Source: Tachypleus tridentatus (Eukaryota; Arthropoda; Merostomata; Xiphosura; Limulidae). From it: a DNA stretch of 64,000 nt. The stretch covers positions 36,879,771-36,943,770 of the forward strand of contig NW_027467782.1 of assembly GCF_004210375.1 (NCBI RefSeq), in the 5' to 3' direction. Made by a program: the position numbers and the translations under genes. Shown in pieces: positions 1-12,223 of the stretch. Every line of letters begins with the position of its first letter. Position 1 is the stretch's first letter. The notes below the pieces were generated by a model, which was not told the origin of the DNA, ran no database searches, and saw only the letters and a program-made list of their open reading frames with translations.

Positions 1-1090
1 CTATGTCTTAAGTATGTTATGCCACACTGTGTCAAATGCTTTCTCAATGTCGAGAAAGTAAGCTACAGTGCATTCTTTTTGTTGAAGCTGTCGGTAATTG
101 ATTCTGTAAGTCAAATCAGGTGGTCCTCTGTAGTTTGGCGGTTTTCTGAAATCCGTTTTGAATTTCTGGTAATTTTGAATTTTCTTCTTCTGTAAACTGA
201 CAGACGATTACTAATTATCCTCTCTAATACTTTTGCCAATACAACTGGTTAAGCTTAATCGGAACGGTAGTTGTTTGGTTTATTCATTGACTTTCCTTCT
301 TTCTGGAACATTAATACTATTGCTTCCTTCCAAGAAACGGGGATATATCCAGCCTGATGGTGAGAGATTCAAATAGCGCTGTTTAGGTGTTCATATAATC
401 TCTGAGTGCCTTGTTTTTGGGAGGATAGCTTGAATACCATCTTCTCCAGGAGCTTTGTTTTTGTGTTTTTAATAGCAGTTACTACTTCTGTAACAGTGAT
501 ATGTTTTACCAGTTGGATGAGAGTGCTCCAGTCTTTTGTTTTTCTTGGTGTGTAATATTGTTGACTGGAAATTTAGGTGTAAAAATGCTTCCTGTTTTGG
601 TCAATAAAGTTTGTGACTGTATTATAAAGTATCTGTTTCATGTCTGGTCTCATGATGTGTTTTGAACGTGTTTTTCTAGGTGTTTTTAAAATATCTCGGC
701 TTTTCTGTGTTAGTGTATGCTGTTTCTCCATCCTGAGTTCCAGTGGTGGATATAACTGTGTTTGTTGTTCCTGTGGCTTTGTAAATCTTTTCAAATGTGT
801 CCAGAATTGTTTAGGATCAGTTTTATGATTTAGATCGGAACAGAAGGTGTCCCAGTTTTCTTGTTTCTGTATATCGTTCCAAGGCGCTTTTTGTTTATCT
901 TTTCAAACTTTGCGCTTTCCGTTCGAGAGAGCTTCTCATTGGTCGTGCTCCACCAATCATTGTACACAGGGACGCAGAGTCGGAGACGCCATTGGACAAA
1001 GAGTTGTGATTCTCAATCCTAGTTTGCACCATTTTTTGGTTTCTGAAGCAACTTTGGATTGTAATACTCAAACAAAACAGGTATAGCAAT
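1..1090 (-). mobile_element. LINE-B (Jockey-like non-LTR retrotransposon), 5' part, first copy
   Basis: Nearly collinear with 15584-16560: both contain the same RT N-terminal segment and linker, read on the minus strand. The reverse strand encodes the linker between endonuclease and reverse transcriptase, including a DWWSTTNEKL segment near 930-960 that resembles the 'PWW' linker of Jockey ORF2. No endonuclease domain follows before H4, so the copy appears 5'-truncated at about 1080-1100; the exact end is not certain. Compared with the second copy it has about 25 extra bases over the same stretch, scattered as 1-3 nt insertions, which suggests poorer consensus quality here. The window edge cuts its 3' half. 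Confidence 0.85.
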
Positions 1091-1903
<813 letters not shown>

Positions 1904-1926
1904 ATATTCACTTTATAACAAAAAAC

Positions 1927-1943
1927 GGCCCTTTTCAGGGGCC
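1927..1943 (+). terminator. Histone 3' stem-loop of H4 (one extra G)
   Basis: Reads GGCCCTTTTCAGGGGCC followed by ACCA, 23 nt after the H4 stop. This is the metazoan histone mRNA processing hairpin bound by SLBP. The other four genes have a 16-nt form with GGCCCT/AGGGCC arms; this copy carries one additional G in the 3' arm. A purine-rich GAAGAGAT follows at about 1957, in the position of the U7-binding downstream element. Confidence 0.9.
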
Positions 1944-1949
1944 ACCACC

Positions 1950-3245
1950 TCTAATGAAGAGATACCACATTTTCGTACTTCTTATAATTCTCTCAAGTAC
2001 TCGTACAAGTACACAAATTGCTTACTAGCTAACTCCTTTTCACACAATACGATTTCTACCTCCTCACTCGAAACGTTATATATATATATCTGTTAAGTTA
2101 AGGATAAACATTATGCTTTGCAAGTTAACTTTAGTGAAATAACTTATGTTATAAGAACTGGTAGTGCGTAATTAGAATTGTTTGGTTAGTGTTCATTTCA
2201 AGTTTACTCTGTGTGCATGTTACTTTATACATCATTTAGAGAAACAGGTAGATAAAATATGTTAGGGTAAATCCGTTATCTTATTAATAGAAATAACACT
2301 CGCCAATGAAGAAGCGTTACGCTTATTGAGTACACATACACTTAGAGACGAATGAATGTCTTGCTCAATTGTTAATTTCTATTCAAAGATGAAACTTGCA
2401 AGCTTATTAGATACCACTCTAAAGTTTTCTATCTCCGAAAATGTGTGTAAACATAGACTCTACAATAAAATATTCCTTAATTAATGATGTCAGAAGGTCG
2501 ACGAAGCCAAGAACACTGCGTTTCAAAACTGCATCGTTATTTCTATATATATAAATATTATATATATTAATCAACCTTCAGAGGAAGTATAAAAGAAATA
2601 AATTAACGATTCAAGGCATCTTATTGAAATCGATATGTGTTATATGATTGTATCGACGAACACTAGTTTCGTTCTCATTTGTCACGAACTCTCACCAGTT
2701 TGCTTTCAAACTGGCTTAGGGATAACCTGTAATCGTTTTGCTGTTTGAATATTCTTTGTAATGCACTGTTTACGATAATAAGGATCGAAAACAATTTCTG
2801 AATAAGGAATAGAAACTACTTTTCTGTGTTGTTCGGGAGAATTTCTTTGTAGCGTGGAACAAGCTTCTGCACTTAGCACTACCCAACATGAAATGAAATG
2901 ACGACGTGTTAGAGACTGCCTCGTTTCTAACGTGATATTCCGATGATATAATGCTCTCTTACAAATACTCTACTTTCATTTGAGGGTGTGTGATATAGAT
3001 ATTCGATGTGAAATGTTTTGTTTACTTGAAACACTCTATGATGTGACTTGAGAAACGATTAGAAAAACTTCTGTATCCTAAAGAAGCTTCTCATTCGCAC
3101 TGGTGCACGATTTTATGGTAAAAAATGCCACCATTGACGAATCGTGGATAGAACCTATCTATAGAAGAAAGATCGAACTTTCGTTTAGTAGACCTTAGGA
3201 AAAATTTTGGAAATTCGAAACTTCTCAAAAGGAACCCAGAATTGT
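1950..3245. other. H4-H1 intergenic spacer, no gene seen
   Basis: About 1.3 kb of AT-rich sequence with short AT tracts (for example around 2545-2575). No open reading frame with recognisable similarity, tRNA or repeat was identified on either strand. Confidence 0.5.
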
Positions 3246-3251
3246 GTGAAC

Positions 3252-3258
3252 AAACACA
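3252..3258 (+). promoter_or_regulatory. H1 AC-box-like element
   Basis: AAACACA, 167 bp before the H1 start codon. This is the known distal 'AC box' of metazoan H1 promoters. It is short, so chance is possible, but it falls in the expected place upstream of H1. Confidence 0.4.
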
Positions 3259-3424
3259 GCCGGATGATACGTTCAGACGCGAGAAATGGCGACCCCAGCT
3301 GACTTCTCTCAGTTAGATGAAGCTCTCAATTACGGCCGCTCTCTCTTTACTTAAGGTCTTCACGTGCTTGTGCTCGTATTTTTCAACCGAGTAGAAAGAT
3401 TAATAAATAAAAAAGCTTTAAAAA

Positions 3425-3984
3425 ATGGCTGATGCGACGGCGCCTACCACGGCTCCTTCTCCTAAGAAGGTGAGCAAACAAAAAGCGAAAAAACCGAGAA
3501 CGGCACCCGTACATCCTAAGGTATCCGAAATGGTAATCACTGCCATTACTTCTCTCAAAGAACGCGGAGGTTCTTCTCTCCAGGCTATCAAAAAGTACAT
3601 TGCTGCCAACTATAAACTCGACGTGGAGCGGATGAACCCTTTTATCAAGAAGTATCTTCGATCAGCAGTGAATAGTGGCATTCTCACACAGACTAAAGGA
3701 AAAGGAGCTACGGGTTCCTTCAAGCTGAGTGCTCAAAAGAGCAAAGAGAAGGTGGTGAAAAACCAAAGAAGAAGAAGGAACGACTGCAAAGAAAAGTAAA
3801 GCCCGAGTAAGCCCAAGAAAGTAGCTGAGAAGAAAGCAAAGACAGCTGCTAAAACCAAGGCAAAGGCAAAACCAAAGAAAGTGGCAGAATAACAAAAAAA
3901 CCTGCAGCCAGTAAACCGAAAGAAACCCCAGAAGGCCAAACCGCCCCTAAAGGCTGCTTCAAGAAGGTGGCAGGAAAGAAATAA
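3425..3984 (+). CDS. H1: Linker histone H1, C-terminal tail frameshifted
   Basis: Linker histone that binds nucleosome dyad and linker DNA. ATG 3425 opens a Ser/Thr/Pro/Lys-rich N-tail ([16 protein letters not shown]), then the winged-helix globular domain at residues ~28-103: [32 protein letters not shown] and [12 protein letters not shown] are classic H1 signatures. The reading frame breaks after about residue 110 at a run of A (near 3757-3762) and stops at 3799. Beyond it, lysine/alanine-rich tail sequence continues in shifting frames ([20 protein letters not shown], then GKK) to TAA 3982-3984, 45 nt before the histone stem-loop. At least three indels are needed to restore one frame, all in the A-rich tail. 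The restored protein would be about 185-190 residues, short but acceptable for an arthropod H1. Confidence 0.92.
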
Positions 3985-4029
3985 GTAAGCTGCTTCTTTT
4001 CCAATTTTGTGTGATATCACAAAATCAAC

Positions 4030-4045
4030 GGCCCTTTTCAGGGCC
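4030..4045 (+). terminator. Histone 3' stem-loop of H1
   Basis: GGCCCTTTTCAGGGCC followed by ACCA, 45 nt after the inferred H1 stop. A purine-rich GATAAAGAG at 4056-4064 fits the U7 snRNA-binding downstream element. Its position confirms that the H1 tail really extends to 3984. Confidence 0.95.
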
Positions 4046-4593
4046 ACCATCTCCTGATAAAGAGTTTGCCATATAAGTCGTTACAGAAAAACAAACAAAA
4101 CACTCATTCCGCTCGTAACAACACTTGTTATATCGAGCGAGGTGAAATGTAAAAAAATTTCTTAAAACGTTTCATGCTCAGATTTGTAGTCTAACGAACG
4201 TTCGAGAAAAGAAAGTAATGTAGTGCGACTTTATTTATTTCTTCCCCTGTGCTGTTATAGATATGCTCGTTTTCAAATTATACTTAATGATTCGTAACTT
4301 TAGTTTAATTTCAATTAGTACTGCATTTAATTACATTTTAGTTTTAATCACAATTGGTCGAAGGAAAATAACTCAGGGCTCCTTCATTAATTAACTCTTT
4401 CGCAACAGTATTATACTACTAGCCACCCATATAAATTGTATGCCTCCTTACTAGTTAGTGAAGTGTACTGAGCCTTTCACAAATGTAATGGAGAAATCTA
4501 TTCCGTATGCACATGCATATACGGCTGAATAGTGTGCCTTACTATTAGATTTACTAGTTATTAATAACTAATATGATTTATGCTCCTTAATAG

Positions 4594-4714
4594 AGGCCCC
4601 AAGTGGCACAGTGGTATGTCTGCGGACTTACACACTAAAACCGGGTTTCGATACCCGTGGTGGGCAGAGCACAGATAGCCCATTGAGTAGCTTTGTGCTT
4701 AATTCTAAACAAAC
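4594..4714 (+). mobile_element. tRNA-derived SINE, family 1
   Basis: Begins GGCCCCAAGTGGCACAGTGG, has a B-box-like GGGTTTCGATACCCG, and ends in TTGTGCTTAATT plus A/C-rich tail. A second, more diverged copy of the same ~120-bp unit is at 37015-37133. The B box and short tail point to a Pol III SINE with a tRNA-like head. It lies in the H1-H2B spacer. Confidence 0.75.
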
Positions 4715-4715
4715 C

Positions 4716-5160
4716 TTCTGAGAGAGACAATTTCTCTGTTGCTCTGTCCCTCAGACACTATTTCGTTTTCTCCCAAGCGCATGGATATTAAACATGTAAT
4801 GGATGTCACTCTAAATGAAATAACTATTTCCGTGTATCGATTAACCCTCTGTCATTCTATCTTTTTTTGCTTTCTTAAATAATGAGTAGCTGTCGTTTTC
4901 TTGTTATTATCATAATTATCTTGTACCATTCGGTGACGACATGTATTGGCTGGGTGTGTATACGTTCGTTCGTCTGTCTTCATTCACTTAACTACAAACG
5001 AAAAATACTCACTGAGAGCATAGAGGTGGGAATGGAACAAAACTCTCTAATAATGTGTGTATTTCTACTCGCACGTTATAAGCATGGTTATAGAGAAAGC
5101 ATGCTTGAACTGTTAATAGTGAAATAGATTCGATGTGACTTTCTCCTTTTCAAGATGTGG
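4716..5160. other. H1-H2B spacer, no gene seen
   Basis: An 81-codon open frame at 4882-5127 has no recognisable similarity or codon character and lies between a SINE and the H2B 3' end. I see no supported gene here. Confidence 0.5.
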
Positions 5161-5161
5161 T

Positions 5162-5177
5162 GGCCCTGAAAAGGGCC
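5162..5177 (-). terminator. Histone 3' stem-loop of H2B
   Basis: Minus-strand GGCCCTTTTCAGGGCC followed by ACCA, 28 nt after the H2B stop codon. Identical in sequence to the H1, H2A and H3 hairpins of this unit. Confidence 0.95.
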
Positions 5178-5205
5178 GTTTGAATGAAAAGAGAAGAAGA
5201 ACACA

Positions 5206-5763
<558 letters not shown>

Positions 5764-5775
5764 AGTGTAATAGTC
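5764..5775 (+). repeat. Target-site duplication, left copy
   Basis: AGTGTAATAGTC, identical to 12334-12345. The two copies bracket the LINE-A plus A' composite exactly: the right copy directly follows the TTTAG-repeat tail. Removing one copy and the insertion gives a continuous H2B-H2A spacer of about 265 bp. Confidence 0.85.
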
Positions 5776-5925
5776 GGTTTGGTTTCAAGGTCGCCGTCAA
5801 GCAGAGCAGACGTGCAAGTCAAGAGCTGCGAGACAAGTGCATTGAAGACTAAATTATCCTGTGAAGTGCATAAAGTTTTACTAAAAAAGGTTACCCTTAG
5901 TCCTTATCAGGACTAGTAAAACAGT

Positions 5926-7390
5926 ATGAAGAGAAAGAAGATAGTGACAAGATCCAACGGAAAAGCCCTTTCCAACGACGAAATCATGGATATGCTGAAT
6001 AGAGCTATTGAAGGACCAGCCTCTGAATCACTGAGTAGTTCGACTGAGAGTTCCGAAGGTGAAAACTCAGGAGGTGAAGAATCACGAAGACCAGAATCCC
6101 ATGAAACAAACGAGACATCCAACAAGAGGAGGCTGAAGAAGAAGAAGAAAAAGGACATGGTAAGTATAGTTTCTGACTATGCTACTAACCCTAACCTTAA
6201 CGACGCTAATAATAATTCTAAAATCAAAGTATTAATAACATAACCCATGTTAACGAAGACAAAGCCACTTGCTCTAACAATAATTACTTGAATACAAACA
6301 ACACCACCATCGCCACTAATTCTGAGAACACCATCACTGTCACACAAACACACAATTCTCCTAACTACAGAATCCCAACTCTGTTCATCGAAGGAGTAAA
6401 CAAAACAACACGCATTCCACAGATTGTCAATCAACTGAGGTCCTATTACGGGCATTCAGTTTAAAGACATCAAACGTCTTCCTAATGGAAGAATCATGAT
6501 TAAATGTACCGAACCTCAAGAGTTTGCGCATATTTTTGGCCCACTGGCCCAAGGATGCCTTCGGTGTTCAAGCCACCATCACAACACCAAAACAAACACA
6601 CCAAAACTAACAGTCATAATCAGAGGTGTCGATTTCGACATTGAAGATCATGAAATCACTGAAGAATTAACAACTCAAGGCTTTGACATTGCATCATCGA
6701 ACAGAATCATCTCATTCAGAACGAAACAAAAACGCCACTGATCAAGGTAACCGTCAACAAAAAGACGATCAAGAAAAATTATTAAAAAACGGTTGCTTTT
6801 TATTTTTCAAAGACACACGACCGAACCGGAAAGACACATCAAAACCAATAATCCAATGCTACAAATGTCAACGGTTCGGACACACAAAACTAATTGTATG
6901 GCCAAGGATAGATGTGTCAGATGTGGCGGATCTCACGAGGTCGCTCAGTGTCCTAACGAGCGTAACCAAGTTAGATGCGCCAACTGTCAGAACCCACGCA
7001 GCCAGTTACAAAGGCTGCCCCAAATACACAAATACGTAACAGATTCCTTTTCAAAACCACGAACATCAATAATCAAACCCACGGCTACCAAAACAACACC
7101 AAACAACCTTTACTACCAACTCCAACCGACTCGCAAAACAAACACGCTCAACCTCAACCAACACGTACTTACGCGGACGTAACACGCCCAAAACAACACA
7201 AGCATTTAACCCAACAGATTTCACCACAAACTTGCTAGCAATGCTGATAGAATTGAGTGATCTCCCCTCATTCGAATCGAGGCACGAGTCACTCAAGGCT
7301 GTTTGCAGCCTTGCAAGTCATTTTAACCTCCCTCACCTGAAACCACACCATCTTTCACTCAAAATTCACGCGAGAAATAAAACAACATAA
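5926..7390 (+). pseudogene. LINE-A ORF1 (gag-like nucleic-acid-binding protein), frameshifted
   Basis: ATG 5926 opens an acidic/Ser-rich, then Lys-rich N-terminus (residues 1-85, ending KRRLKKKKKK). After frameshifts near 6220-6240 and 6440-6470 come two RNA-binding-like segments: IPTLFIEGVNKTTRIPQIV (~6378-6434) and KLTVIIRGVDFDIEDHEI (~6604-6657), the latter like the PRE_C2HC region of Jockey ORF1. Zinc knuckles follow at ~6856-6999: CYKCQRFGHTKTNC, then CVRCGGSHEVAQC, then a partial CANCQ motif. The C-terminus reads in a third frame from 7202 and ends TAA 7388-7390. Roughly five frame changes are needed for one product of about 485 residues. The protein would bind its own RNA and help form the retrotransposition particle. 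Confidence 0.8.
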
Positions 7391-10158
7391 TGATACAACA
7401 CATTAAAATCTTACACATCAACTGCCAAGGAAATCTTAAAGACAAAGGATAGAAATATACAACATAAACAAACATATAAACGCCAACATAATCATCATTT
7501 CAGAAACACTTTGCACAGAGAAACAAAACACCACAATCCCAGTTCATCTCACACAACATACCTCACTCAGAAAACAACAGAGGTATAATAACTTACTTTA
7601 GTACAAAATATCGCATCTAATCTCGATAGAAGATTCATTTAAATCTGACATTAATGAGACCATTTTTTGTAATATACACTTTAACAACCGGCTAACTATT
7701 CCGATTCTAGCCATATATTGCTCACCAACCAAAATATCGACATTAACTTCCTTCAAAATGTGTTAATCGTAAACCCAAACCAATTATTATTGGAACTTTA
7801 ATTCACCGCACACAGAATTAAGGGGTAACAGAGACACACGCAGAGGATCCTGCATAAAAAATTTTATTTCTAGCAATAAAATGCACTTAATTAATGACAA
7901 TACACCTACACACTTCTCAGCCGCTAACGGCTCATATGATGTACTCGATTTCATCATCGCACCCAAGGACATGGTTAATAGAATATCTAACTTTAAAGTG
8001 CATGATGAAATCACCAGTGACCACTTCCCGGTGTCATGTATGATTCACCCGCGCCACCCGGCTGTGGCGTACGTGACTCCTTCCGCATACACCTACACTG
8101 AAACAGACTGGCTCACTTTTAATGCCTCTCTGGACTCATACCTACCCACCCAATCGAACATGTAAACAACAAAACAGAACTAGACAAATATGTTGATCAA
8201 ATTACAGAAGCCATAAAGAAAGCCACAAAAACACAATTCCTAAATCAAAAGAAAACAATCACTTATTCAATGGACTCTAACACCAGAAATTCACGCACTA
8301 ATAATCAAACGCAGACAATTACGACGAATACACTACATCACACGTGATCCACACATTAAAACAGAAATCAATAGAACAAATACAAAAATTAAACAAGAAA
8401 TTAAAAAGTCAGAGAAAACAATTGGCATAACTTCTGCAAAAACTTAGAAAAACCAAGAAAAATCCAAAAGAATTCTGGAAAAAATTCAAGAGTATTGCGT
8501 CAGACAAAACACAAATCACATGTTACAACACATCACACACAACAATAAAATCGCAAGGACGGACGAGAGAAAGCTGACTTATTAGCTGACTATTACAAAT
8601 CCGCTTTTAGCGATTTAAACTCAGTAGATTTCGACACACAACACCAACACCATGTCAACAACTACATAAATGCAAACCAAGCTTCATTCTCACCAGGATT
8701 TCCCGGAGACACTAGAAGCATACTCAAATTCAATCAATAGAAAAATAACCATAACCGAACTAAAGATTAATATCAAAACTTGAAGAACACTTCCCCGGAC
8801 ATGACCAAATACCAAATATTATTCTCAAAAAAGTTCCACTCTCCTACTACAACACCTCACAAACATCATGAACATTTCATTAGCGACAGGGTATTACCCT
8901 GACACATGGAAAAAAGCCATCATAACAACGATCCCCAGAAACAAACTAACAGAACAAATCCAGATAATTTCCGCCCCATCAGTCTGTTAAGCTGCCTTGG
9001 CAAACTGATGGAGAGAATATCTCCAACCGTCTCCTCCATTTTTGCGAATCAAACAACATCCTTCCAGAATCTCAAAATGCCTCCAGGAAAAATAGACAAA
9101 CAACAGATCACCTCACACGACTCACCGAATCAATATACAAAGCTTACAACAACAATCAAGTAACCATCGGGGTATTCCTAGATGTCAAAAAAGCATTCGA
9201 CAGCGTTTGGCACAATGCCATCATATACAAACTAAACCACCTACAAATAAATCCTACGATAGTCAAATGGATTTCAAATTTTTTAACCAATAGAACAGCA
9301 CAAGTAAAGTCAATAAAACCATATCCAAATTATTTAATATAACGGCAGGAGTGCCCCAAGGATCAGTCCTCTCTCCACTTCTTTACATAATTTTCGTCAG
9401 TGACATACCTTTTCCAAATCTAACATACACACACAATTCACAATACGCAGATGACATCGCAATCTGGAGCACCTCCAGAAACCCAGTAATGGCCATGTCT
9501 CGCGTACAAGAATCACTAAACAACGTCTCAACATGGAGCAACAAGTGGAGGGTCGTGTTAAATCCGACAAAAACACAAGCAATCACCTTCTATAGAAAAC
9601 TAAAGAAGCAAAGAAAAAATCTAGGAAAAATAAATCTATCACTTGGAAACACAACCATCAACATGAGCAAAACATCACATTCCTTGGCGTCACTTTCGAC
9701 ACAAAACTAACATGGAAAAAACACATAAACAATATACACTCATCAATAAGAAAAGGATTTCATATCTAAAGACTATAACTGGTAAACAATCAAAATGCGC
9801 ACCGAACACCATTATACAAATATACAAGGCTTACATCCGTCCACTAATAGAGTACGGATGTCAAGTAACATACAACATGTCAAACAACACACTCCAAAAA
9901 ATCCAAGTGCAACAAAACAAAATATTAAAATCCGCATTCAGTTTACCATCTTTTACACCAACAAATTATCTACACCAAATTAGTAATTTACCAACTATAA
10001 GAGATAGAATAACAGAACTTTCTCTGAAATATTATCGAAAAGCAGAAAACAGAAACAAACTAACGGCATCACTACACAAATTATCAAGTGCACCAACAAA
10101 ATACATATCACCATACAACATATTTCAAGAATCACAATCCACTCAACAAAGAGTTTAA
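7390..10158 (+). pseudogene. LINE-A ORF2 (endonuclease + reverse transcriptase), frameshifted
   Basis: ATG 7390-7392 overlaps the ORF1 stop as TAATG. The start MIQHIKILHINCQGN is the N-terminal strand of an AP-type endonuclease, and its C-terminal catalytic SDHFPV motif is at about 8025. Reverse transcriptase motifs follow: NFRPISLLSCLGKLMERI (~8967), FLDVKKAFDSVWHNAI (~9175, first catalytic Asp), AGVPQGSVLSPLLY (~9346) and the active-site YADD (9444-9455). A Jockey-type thumb region continues (IYKAYIRPLIEYGCQVTY, ~9816) to a stop at 10158. Several frameshifts interrupt it, including one near 9705. About 2.8 kb, a normal Jockey ORF2 length, so no domain is missing. It would nick the target and copy RNA by target-primed reverse transcription. 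Confidence 0.88.
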
Positions 10159-10585
10159 ATACATAAAACTATGTTATTAACATGAATTCCTTTTTTTTTT
10201 CAGGTACAGGGCACACGACAGGCAAAACTTTCGGCGCCTGTCGTGTGAAAGTGGTTTTCTCAGGGTACTCCCGTTTCCCCACATCAAAATCTTCGGGCAT
10301 TGGATTTCTAGATCCCAGCCCAGGCAACCTTTTTGCCAGACCCAGAATCGGGCCGTTTGATTTGATCTGAACTTGAATGAATTACATTCATGTTCACATC
10401 TACCAACTTTCTTTTCGAGACAGGTCCCGACCTTTCCTTCTTTCCACTGCTACCTTTGCCTCCACCCAAAAGACCATTTAGTGAGACATTCCCCACCCAA
10501 AAGTCAAGAATAATAACGATAATTAATTTATTAAAATAATAATAATAAAAAAAACCCACCACTTAATCCTAATAACAATTCACGA

Positions 10586-10692
10586 AGGGGACGAAGAGGA
10601 ACTACAAAGTTCCTGAACACCCCAGTTGGAGAGAGAACTCTTCGGATTTCTCTCTCTCTAAACTGAACCCCTGCCACGTTAGTTTAGTTTAG
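10586..10692 (+). repeat. LINE-A 3' terminal structured region and TTTAG tail
   Basis: Contains a perfect hairpin AGGAACT-ACAA-AGTTCCT (10597-10614), a second purine/pyrimidine hairpin with GAGAGAGA and TCTCTCTC arms (~10629-10659), then GTTAGTTTAGTTTAG. The same block, with only about two or three changes, ends element A' at 12224-12333. Such conserved 3' structures are what LINE reverse transcriptases recognise on their RNA. Confidence 0.75.
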
Positions 10693-10750
10693 TCCAAGTT
10701 TAGAGGGAGAGAGACCTGAGCTAGCCACCGAGCAAGTCAGACGTGCCAAT

Positions 10751-11772
10751 ATGCTATTCAAAACGTGAACGTTCATCCTCGCCAGTCAGGCCGTTAGTGC
10801 CGCCTGTAATCGTCGACGGCTTACCGCCGAACCTCACGCCGTACCAAGTCGCCACGTTGATCGCCCGAGCCAAGCCTGGGGCAACCATCGAACCGTCAGG
10901 ACCCGTATTTTACGCCGGGAGGAATCCTCATCCAACCAGCCACTATTGCAGACCAAACCTATCTGTGCCAGCCATGGAACACTGAATTTAAAGTAAGTTG
11001 TTCCCCAACGAAAAGTCCAGTCAATCTTTATTCTGTATTCCTCAGGGGCGTCGACCCATCAATTCAACCTGAAGAAATTAGACAAACCATAGAACCCCAA
11101 ATACAAGCCAAGGTATACGCAGTTCATCGAATTTATTCTAAGAACAGTAATCATCCCACACACTTCATGAAGATAGTGACAACATCGAAGTACAGTGCCG
11201 ACTGTATTTTACGAGATGGCTGCTATTATCATATATTTCATTTTAGAGCCGAACGCCCACATCGACGACCACTCAAGAATGGTTCAAACCAAGCACCCAG
11301 ATATCGTAAACAACCAACGGAAATCTTCCAACAGGAAAATACCAAAATACCGCCGATTCCAGACCGTATTAGAAGAAACACGAAGACGGATTCAGACAAC
11401 CCGACTCAGAAGAAGACAACACCCATTGTTGGCAACACGCCAAGTTGCAGTAGTTCAAGAAAGGAAAAGGACAGTTCCTGCCAGACTTCAATCCCAGTTC
11501 CACAGAACTCAACAACCAGCCAGACTCAAACCATTACGAAGATAACCATCGACGCGACAGCACAAACTGAAAAACAATCTACCTCCACGCAGAAAACTCA
11601 AACCAAAATCTCGAGAAGAAACAAAGCATCACAGACCAGCGAAGAACAACTCACCGAAGAACAGCCAGTAGTTCCACCACCAAGGCCACGTTTCTCAGTT
11701 GCACCAATGGGCTTCAAGTGTGGAAACAAGTTCATGATGAAGTTGCCACCCGATCTACAAGACTGCAGCTAA
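10751..11772 (+). CDS. A' ORF1-like protein (RRM-type RNA-binding, predicted), frameshifted
   Basis: The likely start is ATG 10751, with one surplus A soon after; the open frame then reads KRERSSSPVRPLVPPVIVDG. A missing base near 10975-10990 shifts to the frame that reads FLRGVDPSIQPEEIRQTI (~11038) and FMKIVTTSKYSADCILRDG (~11164), an alpha/beta pattern like the RRM-type fold of LINE ORF1 proteins. GCYYHIFHFRAERPHRRPL follows, then a Ser/Thr/Gln-rich low-complexity region (11330-11690) and a conserved-looking end with PPPRPRFSVAPMGF before TAG 11770-11772. About 340 residues if repaired. No CCHC knuckles are visible, unlike LINE-A ORF1, so it is not simply a deleted LINE-A. RNA binding is inferred from the pattern. 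Confidence 0.6.
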
Positions 11773-11994
11773 CAGTTTTCACGTACACCATCAACGTAGT
11801 TCATCAGTTTTTTTTGTTTGTTTTTTTATTAATTTTGTGTTTTTTTTTTTTTTTCTTTTTCTTTCCCAGCTACTTCCGGGCACGGTCTGGGTAGACTATT
11901 CGGCGCCCAGGCCGTGAAAGTGGGTTTCTCGAGGGTACTCCCGTTTCCCCACAGCAAAATCTCTGGCATCGGACCTGTAGGTCCCAGCCTCATT

Positions 11995-12010
11995 CTGAAA
12001 AGGGCCGTTT
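11995..12010 (-). other. 16-nt match to antisense histone stem-loop inside A' 3' UTR
   Basis: CTGAAAAGGGCCGTTT is identical to the plus-strand sequence at the H2B and H3 3' ends (5166-5181, 13626-13641). It covers the loop, one arm and flank of the histone hairpin. The other arm is missing, so it cannot form the hairpin itself. LINE-A has the related CAGAATCGGGCCGTTTGA at the corresponding 3'-UTR position (~10344). Confidence 0.6.
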
Positions 12011-12223
12011 ACCCAGTCAAGGGTATCTAATCAATTACAGTAAATTTTAAAAAACCAATTCGCCAGCCGCCAGGGTTCTCCATCCTCGAGCTAAAGTCTG
12101 GCTCACTTCACTTTCGCTGCTTTCGTCCAGTTCTCCCGTCCTTCCTCTCACTCACAAATATTTTTTTGAAATGTTAAAATAAAGTAAAAAACTCCATGGA
12201 TATTTTAAAACATTTCTCACGTA

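Larger units (their letters stand above)
5776..10692 (+). mobile_element. LINE-A, nearly full-length Jockey-clade non-LTR retrotransposon
   Basis: About 4.9 kb: a 150-nt 5' UTR (5776-5925), ORF1 with RNA-binding and CCHC zinc-knuckle regions, ORF2 with AP-type endonuclease and reverse transcriptase, then a ~0.5-kb 3' UTR ending in a short TTTAG-repeat tail. The left boundary is set by the target-site duplication. The right boundary is where the first TTTAG tail ends and a new 5'-UTR-like sequence begins. The 5' UTR contains AGACGTG at 5808-5814, like the downstream promoter element of fly Jockey/F/Doc elements but about 5 bp off the usual +28 position, so weak. Many frameshifts break both ORFs; several look like sequencing indels. 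Confidence 0.9.

Noticed and set aside
3425..3799. A short H1 variant ending at 3799
   Set aside because: Lys-rich tail coding sequence continues in other frames to 3984, directly before a proper histone stem-loop.
4882..5127. 81-codon open frame in the H1-H2B spacer
   Set aside because: No similarity, no histone-type signals, and composition matches the spacer.
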